Below, in pieces: positions 39,661 through 48,791 of a stretch of DNA of 64,000 nt; the stretch's first letter is position 1, and every line of letters starts with the position of its first letter. The notes under the pieces were generated by a model, which saw only the letters and a list, made by a program, of their open reading frames with translations, searched no databases and had not been told where the DNA came from. Both the position numbers and the translations under genes were made by a program. This DNA is from Gammaproteobacteria bacterium (GTDB taxonomy: Bacteria; Pseudomonadota; Gammaproteobacteria; Xanthomonadales; SZUA-36). Location: assembly GCA_021772915.1 (NCBI GenBank), contig JAJFLB010000021.1, positions 20,117 to 84,116 on the forward strand. The letters are read 5' to 3'.

Positions 39661-41808
39661 ATGGGTAGTGTTCGGGTTGAGGCCATAGGTACTGATTTTC
39701 AAGCAGTTCCTTTCCAAAAGGCATCTCTCGATATCTGGGATAAGAAGTATCGATTGAAGTCTAAAATCGGCGAAAGTATAGATGCCACCATCGACGATAC
39801 CTACAAAAGGGTGGCAATGGCGCTGTCCAAAGTCGAAAAAACCCGCGAGCTACGTGAGCATTGGAACGACTCTTTTCTGTGGGCGCTGCGGCGGGGTGCA
39901 ATACCTGCAGGGAGAATTACCTCCAACGCAGGAGCACACGAGCACAAACCGGCGACTTCCACAATAAACTGCACCGTTTCAGGGACAATCCAGGATTCCA
40001 TGAGTGGCATTCTGGATAAGGTGCACGAGGCCGGTCTGACCTTGAAAGCAGGCTGCGGTATTGGCTATGAGTTTTCCACCTTGAGACCCAAAGGGGCCTA
40101 TGTGTCCGGTGCCGGCGCCTATACCTCTGGCCCACTAAGTTTCATGGATATCTATGACAAGATGTGTTTCACGGTATCCTCGGCCGGTGGTCGCCGAGGG
40201 GCCCAGATGGCAACCTTCGAAGTCGGTCACCCTGATGCCATGGAATTCATTCGGGCCAAGCGGGAGGACGGCAGGTTGCGGCAATTCAATTGCTCCCTGT
40301 TGATTACCAATGAGTTTATGCAGGCAGTTGATGACGAAAGGGACTGGTCGCTGGCATTCCCCATCACACCGCAGGAAGCAGGCGAACTGGACCTGGATGA
40401 TCCTGAGCAGATAGTTTGGCGGGAGTGGCCACTGGTTGATGGTTACGTGACTCGCGAAGATGGGCTGATCGCTTGCAAGGTATTCAAGAAAATACCGGCG
40501 CAACGAATGTGGGACATGATCATGTCATCCACCTACGATTTTGCCGAGCCGGGCTTCATTCTGATCGACCGAATTAACGAAATGAACAACAATTGGTTTT
40601 GCGAAAACATCCGTGCGACCAACCCATGCGGCGAACAACCTTTACCGCCTTACGGCGCCTGTCTGCTGGGTTCAATTAACCTGACACGTTTTGTTGAGCA
40701 GCCGTTTGACCAGGCGGCAAAATTCAACTGGGAGGAGTATCGGAAAGTCATTAGGGTTTTTACGAGAATGTTAGATAATGTCGTAGAGATCAATGGCTTA
40801 CCACTAGGTAAACAACGTGACGAAATTGAACGAAAGCGTCGTCACGGCATGGGTTTTCTGGGTCTGGGATCAACCCTGGTCTTGTTGGGGATGAAGTACG
40901 GTTCGGCAGATTCACTGGAATTTACCGAAAGAGTTGCCCGGGAAATGGCCGTTGCCGGTTGGCACGAAGCACTGGCGTTAAGTCGGGAGAAGGGTCCAGC
41001 ACCGGTAATGGAGGAAGACTTCACAGTTACCGCCAGAATGTTGCGCAAACGACCTGAAATGGCAGACGATGGATATGGGCTCGGAGATCATATCAGTGGC
41101 TCGGTGTTGCATTCCAAATACAGTCGCTACATGCAGCGACTGGCCACAATCGAACCTGAGTTGGTGGATACGCTGGCGCGGGAAGGCGGTCGTTTCACGC
41201 ACCACACCTCAATTGCACCCACGGGTACGATTTCCCTGTCACTGGCGAACAATGCTTCCAACGGCATTGAGCCCAGTTTTGCCCATCACTACAGCCGCAA
41301 TGTGATTCGTGAAGGGAAAAAAAGCAAAGAAAAAATAGAAGTATTCAGTTATGAGTTGCTGGCCTATCGCGAGTTCGTAAATGCGGACGCAATGCCCGAG
41401 TCAGATAACAAGAAAGCCAGGCTGCCGGAGCAGTTCATCACAGCTGAAGATATTGCACCGACTGAGCATGTTGATATTCAGGCGGCGGCCCAGAAGTGGA
41501 TTGATTCGTCGATTTCCAAAACAGCGAATGTGCCGACAGATTATCCTTACGAGGATTTTAAGAAAGTTTATAGTTATGCCTACAAGAAAGGTCTGAAAGG
41601 GTGTACCACATTCCGCTTTAACCCGGAAGTCTTCCAGGGTGTGCTGGTCAAGGAGTTGGACCTCGCCAACACCACCTATCGATTTGTACTCGATGACGGT
41701 GAAGTGATTGAAGTCAAAGGCAATGAAGACATCGAGTATGATGGAGAGCTGCACACTGCTGCCAATCTTTTTGATGCGTTGAAAGAAGGATATTACGGAA
41801 AGTTCTGA
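39661..41808 (+). CDS. nrdJa: Adenosylcobalamin-dependent ribonucleotide reductase, catalytic subunit NrdJa
   Basis: Oxygen-independent class II reductase of ribonucleotides to deoxyribonucleotides, using B12 to generate the thiyl radical. The 715 residues contain the substrate-site Cys in TSTINCTVSGT near 98, AGCGIGYEFSTLRPKG near 130, the radical NPCGEQPLPPYGACLLGSINL region near 322, and SIAPTGTISLSLANNASNGIEP near 515. The C-terminal part seen in one-piece NrdJ is supplied by the next gene, as in the split NrdJa/NrdJb of Pseudomonas aeruginosa. NrdR boxes lie upstream. Confidence 0.94.
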   Translation: MGSVRVEAIGTDFQAVPFQKASLDIWDKKYRLKSKIGESIDATIDDTYKRVAMALSKVEKTRELREHWNDSFLWALRRGAIPAGRITSNAGAHEHKPATSTINCTVSGTIQDSMSGILDKVHEAGLTLKAGCGIGYEFSTLRPKGAYVSGAGAYTSGPLSFMDIYDKMCFTVSSAGGRRGAQMATFEVGHPDAMEFIRAKREDGRLRQFNCSLLITNEFMQAVDDERDWSLAFPITPQEAGELDLDDPEQIVWREWPLVDGYVTREDGLIACKVFKKIPAQRMWDMIMSSTYDFAEPGFILIDRINEMNNNWFCENIRATNPCGEQPLPPYGACLLGSINLTRFVEQPFDQAAKFNWEEYRKVIRVFTRMLDNVVEINGLPLGKQRDEIERKRRHGMGFLGLGSTLVLLGMKYGSADSLEFTERVAREMAVAGWHEALALSREKGPAPVMEEDFTVTARMLRKRPEMADDGYGLGDHISGSVLHSKYSRYMQRLATIEPELVDTLAREGGRFTHHTSIAPTGTISLSLANNASNGIEPSFAHHYSRNVIREGKKSKEKIEVFSYELLAYREFVNADAMPESDNKKARLPEQFITAEDIAPTEHVDIQAAAQKWIDSSISKTANVPTDYPYEDFKKVYSYAYKKGLKGCTTFRFNPEVFQGVLVKELDLANTTYRFVLDDGEVIEVKGNEDIEYDGELHTAANLFDALKEGYYGKF

Positions 41809-41818
41809 CTACACAACC

Positions 41819-42547
41819 ATGACGATTAAGATCACCAAACACATTGCCGGCTACGAAGTGGTTAAGCCGGAAGAAGAAGAGACTGCAAAACAGGCTGCCG
41901 CCGAGGAAAAGCTGGCTCGCGCTAAGTCCAAGATCGTCCGCATGACTGAAAAGGTCATGCGACCCGAAGGAATGAGCCCATTAGAGGGGTCTACGTACAA
42001 AATCAAGACACCGCTTGACGACCACGCCATGTACGTCACGATTAATGACATTACACTCAATGCAGGCACCGAGCATGAACAGCGACGGCCTTTTGAGATA
42101 TTTATTAATTCCAAAAACATGGATCACTTCCAGTGGATAGTGGCACTGACCAGATTGATGTCAGCCGTATTCCGCAAGGGTGGGGATGTTACTTTTTTGG
42201 CCGAGGAGCTACAGGCTGTATTTGACCCCAAGGGTGGTTACTTCAAACCTGGTGGAAAATTCATGCCCTCTATCATTGCCGAGATTGGCGCCGTGATTGA
42301 GCATCATATGCAAAAAATTGGCTTGATGGAAAAGGAAAAACTGTCTGAGCAACAGCAACTGATGCTTGACGAAAAGCGTGCCCAGGTACAATCGGGGACG
42401 CGCCAGAAAGACCCGAGTGAAGCCAACGAAGATGAATCCGGGTATCCCGCTTCGGCCACCTTATGTCACAAGTGCAACACCAAGGCGGTCGTGGTAATGG
42501 ATAACTGCGAAACCTGTCTTTCGTGTGGCTATTCGAGATGTGGCTAG
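41819..42547 (+). CDS. nrdJb: Class II ribonucleotide reductase, C-terminal subunit NrdJb
   Basis: Second part of the split B12-dependent reductase, 242 residues, starting 10 bp after nrdJa. It begins TIKITKHIAGYEVVKPEEE and continues with the conserved block RPEGMSPLEGSTYKIKTPLD and an IFINSKNMDHFQWIVALTR segment. A C-terminal Cys cluster (CHKC, then CETCLSCGYSRCG) resembles the zinc/redox tail that re-reduces the active site with thioredoxin. In P. aeruginosa both parts are required for activity. Confidence 0.92.
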   Translation: MTIKITKHIAGYEVVKPEEEETAKQAAAEEKLARAKSKIVRMTEKVMRPEGMSPLEGSTYKIKTPLDDHAMYVTINDITLNAGTEHEQRRPFEIFINSKNMDHFQWIVALTRLMSAVFRKGGDVTFLAEELQAVFDPKGGYFKPGGKFMPSIIAEIGAVIEHHMQKIGLMEKEKLSEQQQLMLDEKRAQVQSGTRQKDPSEANEDESGYPASATLCHKCNTKAVVVMDNCETCLSCGYSRCG

Positions 42548-42575
42548 CGGTTTTACTTCTGGCCGAATGAGCCAC

Positions 42576-42622
42576 TAATAACAGTGCACTACGCTGCAGT
42601 ACACTAGCATTCACTGTTATTA
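42576..42622 (+). promoter_or_regulatory. Nested hairpin in front of deoA
   Basis: TAATAACAGTG (42576-42586) pairs perfectly with CACTGTTATTA (42612-42622). The loop contains a second near-palindrome, GTGCACT...AGTACAC. The 3-prime arm ends 8 bp before the deoA ATG, so it would occlude the ribosome-binding region. It could equally be the nrdJb 3-prime end, but there is no T-run. The loop includes GCAGTACACTAG, which resembles an end of the 14.7-kb element. Confidence 0.6.
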
Positions 42623-42629
42623 TGAGTTG

Positions 42630-43940
42630 ATGTCATTACCCGAAGAACTGATCAAGGCCAAGCGAGACGGACAAGCACTTACCGATGATGCCTTAAAGGA
42701 CTTTGTGGATGGTATTGCGGGTGGGCAGGTCAGTGATGCCCAGATTGGCGCTTTTGCCATGGCCGTACACTTTCGTGGTATGACAAAAGCAGAGCAAGTG
42801 ACGCTGACTTTGGCCATGCGTGATAGCGGCCGTCGTTTCGAGTGGTCCGATCTCAACGGACCGGTTCTGGATAAGCACTCGACCGGGGGGGTCGGTGACC
42901 TGGTCAGTCTGGTACTTGCACCGGTTATGGCGGCTTGTGGCGCTTTCATTCCCATGATTTCAGGGCGCGGCTTGGGTCACACTGGCGGCACACTGGACAA
43001 GCTGGAAAGTATCCCCGGCTTCAACGTCAGCCCGTCACCAGAATTATTCAAAAAGACCGTCCGGGATACCGGCTTGGCCATGACCGGACAAGGTATGGAC
43101 CTGGCACCTGCGGATGGTCGAATGTACGCAGTTCGCGATGTTACGGCTACGGTTGACTCAATACCCTTGATTGTGGCCTCTATCCTTTCCAAGAAACTGG
43201 CTGAAGGCCTGGACGGTCTTGTGCTTGACATCAAGACCGGTAACGGTGCTTTCTTGTGTGAACGAGACCGTTCCAGAGAGCTTGCCTCCAGTATGGTTGA
43301 CGTTGCCAGCCGTTCGGGTCTGGCCTGTCATGCCCTGATAACGGACATGAACCAACCCCTGAGCCGCAGTGCAGGTAATGCACTGGAAATGGTTGAGGCT
43401 ATCGATTTTCTCAAGGGAGGAAATACCGATCCCAGACTTGAGGAGGTTGTACTGGCAATGGGCAGCGAAATGCTGATACTGGGAAAGATGGCCGGGGACG
43501 CAACTGTTGCCCGTGACATGATGAACGATGCGCTTGCCACCGGCTCGGCAGCGGAACGTTTTGCCCGAATGGTGAGTATGCAGGGTGGACCGGCAGATCT
43601 GCTTGACGGCCCGGGTGAGTACTTGACGGTGGCACCTGTAATCCGTGACCTGCAAGCCACCGAAAGTGGTTTCATTGAATTCATGGACACAAGAGCAATC
43701 GGGTTGAGCGTGGTGGGTCTTGGAGGCGGGCGCAGCAGGGTAGAAGATAGCATTGACCACCGAGTCGGACTGTCTGGTTTGTGCGATGTCGGTGAGTCGG
43801 TGAATAAAGGTGACCCGTTGCTCACGATACACGCCGCAAGCGATGCGGAATGGCTGGCTGCGGCCGAGAAAATTGCAGCTGCGGTCACTATTGGTTGTCA
43901 AACTGATCGGTTGCCGGCCATCTATGAGCGGGTCACGTAA
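42630..43940 (+). CDS. deoA: Thymidine phosphorylase
   Basis: Phosphorolysis of thymidine and deoxyuridine to base and deoxyribose 1-phosphate; cytosolic. The 436 residues contain the signature region LDKHSTGGVGDLVSLVLAP near 81-99, GRGLGHTGGTLDKLESIPG near 112, and IKTGNGAFL near 200. Length matches E. coli DeoA. A TTG immediately in front (42627) is possible, but the ATG at 42630 is preferred. It begins a deoA-deoD-cdd salvage group right after nrdJab. Confidence 0.95.
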   Translation: MSLPEELIKAKRDGQALTDDALKDFVDGIAGGQVSDAQIGAFAMAVHFRGMTKAEQVTLTLAMRDSGRRFEWSDLNGPVLDKHSTGGVGDLVSLVLAPVMAACGAFIPMISGRGLGHTGGTLDKLESIPGFNVSPSPELFKKTVRDTGLAMTGQGMDLAPADGRMYAVRDVTATVDSIPLIVASILSKKLAEGLDGLVLDIKTGNGAFLCERDRSRELASSMVDVASRSGLACHALITDMNQPLSRSAGNALEMVEAIDFLKGGNTDPRLEEVVLAMGSEMLILGKMAGDATVARDMMNDALATGSAAERFARMVSMQGGPADLLDGPGEYLTVAPVIRDLQATESGFIEFMDTRAIGLSVVGLGGGRSRVEDSIDHRVGLSGLCDVGESVNKGDPLLTIHAASDAEWLAAAEKIAAAVTIGCQTDRLPAIYERVT

Positions 43941-43998
43941 TTACATCGTTGATGGACCACTGGACACAGGTAGACAGAAACATAATGAGGGTGAAGAT

Positions 43999-44724
43999 AT
44001 GACCGGAACACCACATCTTGAAGCGGCTCGCGGTGATTTTGCGGAGACCGTACTGATGCCCGGCGACCCACTAAGAGCGCAGGCACTGGCAAGCAATCAC
44101 CTGCAGGAAGTCAGACAGGTCAACAGCGTCCGAAATATGCTTGGGTTCACCGGCACATTCAAGGGCACGCCGGTATCAATAATGGGTTCCGGTATGGGTA
44201 TGGCTTCGATCAGCATCTACGCCCATGAGCTGTATGATTACTACGGTGTAAAGCAGATAATTCGCATTGGCACCTGTGGGGGTTTGTTGCCGGACATGCA
44301 GGTTGGTGACCTGGTGCTGGCCAATACGGCAAGTACAGATTCCGCAATGAACCGACAACGATTCAATGGTTGGGATTTTTCCGCGGGCGCGGATTTCGAA
44401 TTGTTACAGCGGGTTTACATGAAAGCTGGTCAGGACCAGCTCAAAATTCGGATCGGCAGTGTGTTTTCAACCGATTGGTTCTATCACCCGGATGAAGAAT
44501 TCGTTGATAAATTGCAGAAAATGGGCATTCTGGCATTGGATATGGAAACGGCTGCCCTTTACGCAATGGCCCAGCAGCACCAGGCCAGAGCTTTAACCAT
44601 ACTTTCTGTCAGTGACGTTATTCCAACCGGTGAGCAGGCATCGCATGAAGAACGCCAAAATGCATTTGGTAAAATAATTGACGTCTTGCTGGAGGCCTTG
44701 CTGGAAGAGGAAGCAGGCTCATGA
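43999..44724 (+). CDS. deoD: Purine nucleoside phosphorylase, DeoD type
   Basis: Phosphorolysis of (deoxy)purine nucleosides; hexameric type. The 241 residues show HLEAARGDFAETVLMPGDP near 5-23, MGSGMGMASISIYAHEL near 65, IRIGTCGG near 88 and LDMETAALYAMA near 180, with the catalytic Asp in LSVSDVIPTGE. The ATG at 43999 follows GAGGGTGAAG; the frame continues upstream into deoA without homology. It overlaps cdd by four bases (ATGA). Confidence 0.95.
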   Translation: MTGTPHLEAARGDFAETVLMPGDPLRAQALASNHLQEVRQVNSVRNMLGFTGTFKGTPVSIMGSGMGMASISIYAHELYDYYGVKQIIRIGTCGGLLPDMQVGDLVLANTASTDSAMNRQRFNGWDFSAGADFELLQRVYMKAGQDQLKIRIGSVFSTDWFYHPDEEFVDKLQKMGILALDMETAALYAMAQQHQARALTILSVSDVIPTGEQASHEERQNAFGKIIDVLLEALLEEEAGS

Positions 44725-45128
44725 GCCACATAGAAAAGATAATTGCCAGGTTGTATACCTCGGCTTTTAAGGCCAGTGAGAATGCCTATGCACCCTACAG
44801 CGGGGCCCGGGTCGGCGCATGTGTGCTGGATGACAACGGCGAGTTGCACACCGGATGCAATGTGGAAAACGCATCCTACGGTCTGACCCAATGCGCTGAA
44901 CGAAATGCACTCGCGGCCGCGGTTAACGCAGGCGTCGAGCCACGTAGCGCACACACGCTGTTGATATTTGCGACCGGTTTTGATTCGCTGGCGCCCTGTG
45001 GCGCCTGTCGTCAGGTGATGTCAGAGTTAATGGCGGACGACGCGGTGGTGATTTCCTGTCACAGTGAATCAGACTACCGCAGTTGGTCGGTGAGTGAATT
45101 GCTGCCAGATGCATTTATTTTAAGTTGA
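44721..45128 (+). CDS. cdd: Cytidine deaminase
   Basis: Zinc hydrolase that deaminates cytidine and deoxycytidine to uridines. The 135-residue short (tetrameric) form has the proton-relay motif CAERNA near 57 and the zinc Cys pair in PCGACRQVM near 93, plus CNVENASYG for substrate contact. The ATGA overlap with deoD implies coupled translation. Together with DeoA and DeoD it completes a compact nucleoside salvage operon. Confidence 0.95.
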   Translation: MSHIEKIIARLYTSAFKASENAYAPYSGARVGACVLDDNGELHTGCNVENASYGLTQCAERNALAAAVNAGVEPRSAHTLLIFATGFDSLAPCGACRQVMSELMADDAVVISCHSESDYRSWSVSELLPDAFILS

Positions 45129-45159
45129 ATTCAATCCAGTAGAGATGACGGAGAGCAAG

Positions 45160-45612
45160 ATGGCAATTTATCAAAATATGTTGGTTGCTGTGGATTTGAG
45201 CAGCGAATCGGATATCGTGCTGAAAAAGGCGCAAATGGTCTCAGGTCCAGGTGCCGAGATTCATCTTGTCTATGTACAGGAGCCAATGGACAACGTTTAC
45301 GTTGGTATTGTTCCGCAAAGTGCATCCTTTAACAGTCTTGGTGATCTTGAGGCGCAACTGGGTGAAGAACTGAAGCAGAAATTAACCAGCCTGGGTGAGA
45401 AATACGCTATACCACCGGAAAATTTGCACATACTGAACGGCTCTCCAGCCCATGAGATTCACCGTTTTGCAACGGAGAGAAATATCCAGTTAATCGTCAT
45501 TGGTACACATGGTCAAAAAGGACTGCAATTACTGCTGGGGTCTACCGCCAATGCTGTCCTGCACGGAGCTGGTTGTGATGTTCTGGCGGTGAGAATTAAT
45601 ACCAGCGGTTGA
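45160..45612 (+). CDS. Universal stress protein, UspA family
   Basis: 150-residue single-domain Usp. It starts MAIYQNMLVAVDLSSESD and ends with the nucleotide-binding pattern GTHGQKGLQLLLGSTANAV and CDVLAVR, the G-2x-G-9x-G(S/T) motif of ATP-binding Usps. The ATG at 45160 has GGAGAG 5 bp upstream; an ATG at 45145 is less likely. It lies 31 bp after cdd and may be read through from it. The specific role is unknown. Confidence 0.9.
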   Translation: MAIYQNMLVAVDLSSESDIVLKKAQMVSGPGAEIHLVYVQEPMDNVYVGIVPQSASFNSLGDLEAQLGEELKQKLTSLGEKYAIPPENLHILNGSPAHEIHRFATERNIQLIVIGTHGQKGLQLLLGSTANAVLHGAGCDVLAVRINTSG

Positions 45613-45651
45613 TGCTTCGACTTTGCCGCAGGTGGTTTCGGGATAACTGAG

Positions 45652-47553
45652 TCAGCGTTTGCCACTGTCCGTTGACAATGTTGAGGTGACGAGATCGAGC
45701 CGCGTGTTAACCTGTTCGAGAATGCCGTTCTTGTCAAGACCCACTTCAGCAAGACAGTCCTCCCTGGAGCCATGATCAACGTACCGGTCCGGCAAGCCAA
45801 TATTCAGAATGTTAACGATACCACCGGCTGCGGCGATCAACTCATTAACACCACTACCGGCCCCACCGGCTATCGCATTTTCTTCCACCGTCACCAGCAA
45901 ATCGTGAGTCGTTGCCATCTCGTGGATGACACCCGCGTCCAGTGGTTTGATAAAGCGCATGTTTACCAGTGTTGCATCCAGCTCCTCTGCGACCATTGCT
46001 GCGGCTTGCAGTGGGCTCCCAAAAGCCAGAATCGCAACCCGGGAACCTCGTCTGACAGTCTCAGCCTTGCCGATCGGCACAGCCTTCATGCTTGCCTGTA
46101 ATGTCTTCCCCGGGCCCGTGCCGCGAGGGTAACGAACGGCTGCGGGGCCCTGGTGCCGGTAACCGGTAAAGAGCATTTGCCGACATTCATTCTCGTTGGT
46201 GGGTGCCATGATCAGAATATTCGGTATACAACGCAGGAAGCTCAGATCGAAACTGCCGGCGTGCGTAGGGCCATCCGAGCCGACAAGACCAGCCCGGTCA
46301 ATGGCAAACAGCACGGGAAGATTTTGCACTGCAACATCGTGGATCAGCTGGTCATATGCACGTTGCAGGAAGGTACTATAGATGGCGACCACGGGGTGTA
46401 TGTCTTCACAGGCCATGCCAGCAGCCAGCGTTACGGCGTGTTGCTCTGCGATACTGACGTCGAAAAAGCGATCAGGAAAACGTTGTGCAAACTCAACCAG
46501 ACCCGACCCTTCCCGCATTGCCGGAGTTATTGCGAGCAGGCGTTCATCCCGTTCTGCCATGTCACACAACCACTGACCAAAAACCTCCGTATAGGTCAGT
46601 GCTGTTTTGGTACCCGGTGGCGGCTGCACAACGCCGGTGGCCGGGTTAAAAGGGCCAACGGCATGATATTTTACAGGGTCCTGCTCAGCCGGCGCATAGC
46701 CCTTGCCTTTTGCCGTAATAATATGCAGCAGGTTTGGCCCTTCGACCGTTTGTATGGTCCGCAGAGTGCGTAGTAACACCGGCAGGTCATGGCCATCGAT
46801 GGGGCCAAGATAGTTAAACCCAAGTTCTTCAAACAGGGTGCTTGGAACGATCATGCCTTTAACGTGCTCTTCCCACCGACTCATAAAACGCCATACACGC
46901 GAATCCCGGTGCATCATCTGTTTGCCACGCTCACGAATGTTGGTCACCGTCGGCCCACTCATCAGCCGTGCCAGCATCTTTGTCATGCCACCGACATTGG
47001 GTGAGATAGACATCTGATTTTCGTTCAGTATCACCAGCATGTTGGGATTCAATGTGCCACCGTGGTTGAGTGCCTCAAAGGCCATGCCGGCGGTCATCGC
47101 ACCATCACCGATAATCGCGACAACGCGGCGATCTACCTGTTGGTGGGCAGAAGCCAACGCCATACCCAGACCTGCGCTGATTGATGTTGAAGAGTGACCC
47201 ACGCCGAAGGTGTCAAATTCACTTTCACCACGTTTTGGAAAAGGCGCCAATCCACCGGTTTTCTTGATCGTGCCGATACGACCGCCCCGGCCAGTAAGTA
47301 TCTTATGCGGGTAGGCTTGGTGACCCACGTCCCAGACAACGCGGTCGTGGGGGGTTTCAAAGCAATAATGCAAAGCTACTGTAAGTTCAATACACCCCAG
47401 GCCCGCGCTGAAATGACCACCGCTTTTTGAAACAGCCTCGAGCAGGAATTCCCGCAATTCAGCGGCGACCTGCGGCAATTGCTCTTCATCCAGTTCGCGT
47501 AAATCCGCCGGTGAAGTTATTTTGTGCAAGAATTGGTATTGCTCAGCATTCAT
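45652..47553 (-). CDS. dxs: 1-Deoxy-D-xylulose-5-phosphate synthase
   Basis: Thiamine-diphosphate enzyme condensing pyruvate and glyceraldehyde 3-phosphate, the entry to the MEP isoprenoid pathway and to PLP and thiamine. The 633 residues have [13 protein letters not shown] near 70, the ThDP motif [15 protein letters not shown] near 140, and [17 protein letters not shown] near 370. The ATG at 47553 starts [12 protein letters not shown]. It follows ispA by 2 bp in the xseB-ispA-dxs operon. pdxB at 5 kb belongs to a pathway that also uses its product. Confidence 0.96.
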   Translation of the reverse strand: MNAEQYQFLHKITSPADLRELDEEQLPQVAAELREFLLEAVSKSGGHFSAGLGCIELTVALHYCFETPHDRVVWDVGHQAYPHKILTGRGGRIGTIKKTGGLAPFPKRGESEFDTFGVGHSSTSISAGLGMALASAHQQVDRRVVAIIGDGAMTAGMAFEALNHGGTLNPNMLVILNENQMSISPNVGGMTKMLARLMSGPTVTNIRERGKQMMHRDSRVWRFMSRWEEHVKGMIVPSTLFEELGFNYLGPIDGHDLPVLLRTLRTIQTVEGPNLLHIITAKGKGYAPAEQDPVKYHAVGPFNPATGVVQPPPGTKTALTYTEVFGQWLCDMAERDERLLAITPAMREGSGLVEFAQRFPDRFFDVSIAEQHAVTLAAGMACEDIHPVVAIYSTFLQRAYDQLIHDVAVQNLPVLFAIDRAGLVGSDGPTHAGSFDLSFLRCIPNILIMAPTNENECRQMLFTGYRHQGPAAVRYPRGTGPGKTLQASMKAVPIGKAETVRRGSRVAILAFGSPLQAAAMVAEELDATLVNMRFIKPLDAGVIHEMATTHDLLVTVEENAIAGGAGSGVNELIAAAGGIVNILNIGLPDRYVDHGSREDCLAEVGLDKNGILEQVNTRLDLVTSTLSTDSGKR

Positions 47554-47555
47554 TG

Positions 47556-48446
47556 TTAACACTCGCGGTCTACAGCGTACGCCACCAACCACTCCAGTGC
47601 ATCGGTGTTGCCCGGAATGTGTTGCAGTTCCTGCAGGGCAAGGTCCCGGAGTTCATACGCCCTTGCATAGGACTTCTCCAGTCCTATGACCGAAGGGAAA
47701 GCCGGTTTTGATCTTGCAGCATCTGCCTGGCTGGGCTTACCGGTGGTCGCGCTGTTCCCCGTTACGTCCAGCAGATCGTCGAAGACCTGAAAAGCCAGTC
47801 CTGTCAGCTTGCCAAAGCGCGAGAGCGCATCATGTTGATTGCTGGCTGCTGCTGCCAGTATCGCAGGGGCCCGTGTGCTGATCTGAATCAAGGCACCGGT
47901 TTTGAACGCATGAATGTTTTCCAGCTCTGTCTGCGAAATGTGCTTTCCCGTACTCTCCAGGTCAAGCACCTGACCGCCGGCCATTCCTTTGGCACCACAG
48001 GCACTCGCCAGTCCCAGGATAATATCCACCTGCCGGCTGGGATAGGCTGCCAGCGCTTGATCAGCGGCAAGAATCCTAAAAGCGAGTGCCTGTAGAGCGT
48101 CACCGGCCAGTATGGCTGTTGCTTCGTCAAATTGACGGTGACAACTCGGCTGCCCCCGTCTGAGGTCATCATCGTCCATACTCGGTAAATCGTCATGTAT
48201 CAGGGAATAGGAGTGGATGAATTCGATCGCAACCGCAATACCGTCAAGTGCCTCTTCTCCCAGATTCAGTGAACGACCAGATGCATACACCAGCAACGGA
48301 CGAATCCGCTTTCCGCCGGCAGTTGCAGAGTAATGCATTGCCTCCCGCAGAAGTCTCGGTGTCTGTTCTGGCTCTGGCAAATACCCCGGCAGAATGCTTT
48401 CAAATCGGTTCTGCCATGCACTGATTATGGCTTTGATTTCAGGCAT
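47556..48446 (-). CDS. ispA: Farnesyl diphosphate synthase
   Basis: Prenyltransferase that makes C15 farnesyl diphosphate from IPP and DMAPP, precursor for quinones, undecaprenyl phosphate and heme O. The 296 residues contain the first Asp-rich motif in [16 protein letters not shown] near 82-97 and the second in [12 protein letters not shown] near 220, with GGKRIRP near 43. It overlaps the end of xseB by eight bases and is followed directly by dxs. Confidence 0.95.
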   Translation of the reverse strand: MPEIKAIISAWQNRFESILPGYLPEPEQTPRLLREAMHYSATAGGKRIRPLLVYASGRSLNLGEEALDGIAVAIEFIHSYSLIHDDLPSMDDDDLRRGQPSCHRQFDEATAILAGDALQALAFRILAADQALAAYPSRQVDIILGLASACGAKGMAGGQVLDLESTGKHISQTELENIHAFKTGALIQISTRAPAILAAAASNQHDALSRFGKLTGLAFQVFDDLLDVTGNSATTGKPSQADAARSKPAFPSVIGLEKSYARAYELRDLALQELQHIPGNTDALEWLVAYAVDREC

Positions 48447-48678
48447 CCGGCTTGAACGGGGCGAGTGACTCTTCGTCTTCGGAATTGATCAGCTGTTCAA
48501 CGGTTTGCTGGGCGTTATCAAGCACGGACTGGCACTGACGGGTTAGTGTAATTCCCTGCTTGAAGCTGGACAGAGATTCATCCAGTGACAGATCTCCCTC
48601 TTCAAGTTTTTCGACCAGTTTTTCGAGTTTCGCCAGGGTCTTTTCAAAATCGGGATTTGGCTTGGATTTTTCGCTCAT
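48439..48678 (-). CDS. xseB: Exodeoxyribonuclease VII small subunit
   Basis: Small helical subunit of the single-strand-specific exonuclease VII. The 79 residues include the signature FEKTLAKLEKLVEKLEEGDLSL... and the following LSSFKQGITLTRQCQSVL. Length is typical. xseA is not in the window; the xseB-ispA-dxs order is conserved in gammaproteobacteria. The overlap with ispA implies coupled expression. Confidence 0.94.
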   Translation of the reverse strand: MSEKSKPNPDFEKTLAKLEKLVEKLEEGDLSLDESLSSFKQGITLTRQCQSVLDNAQQTVEQLINSEDEESLAPFKPDA

Positions 48679-48791
48679 AATCTGTGTTCCAGGTTCAGCG
48701 GGGCGACACTAACCCACCACACCAGCAGGGTCAACCTCGGCCGCAAGACACGATCTCGCTGGGGTAGCCATTTTACCCCAAGGCAGTAAAA

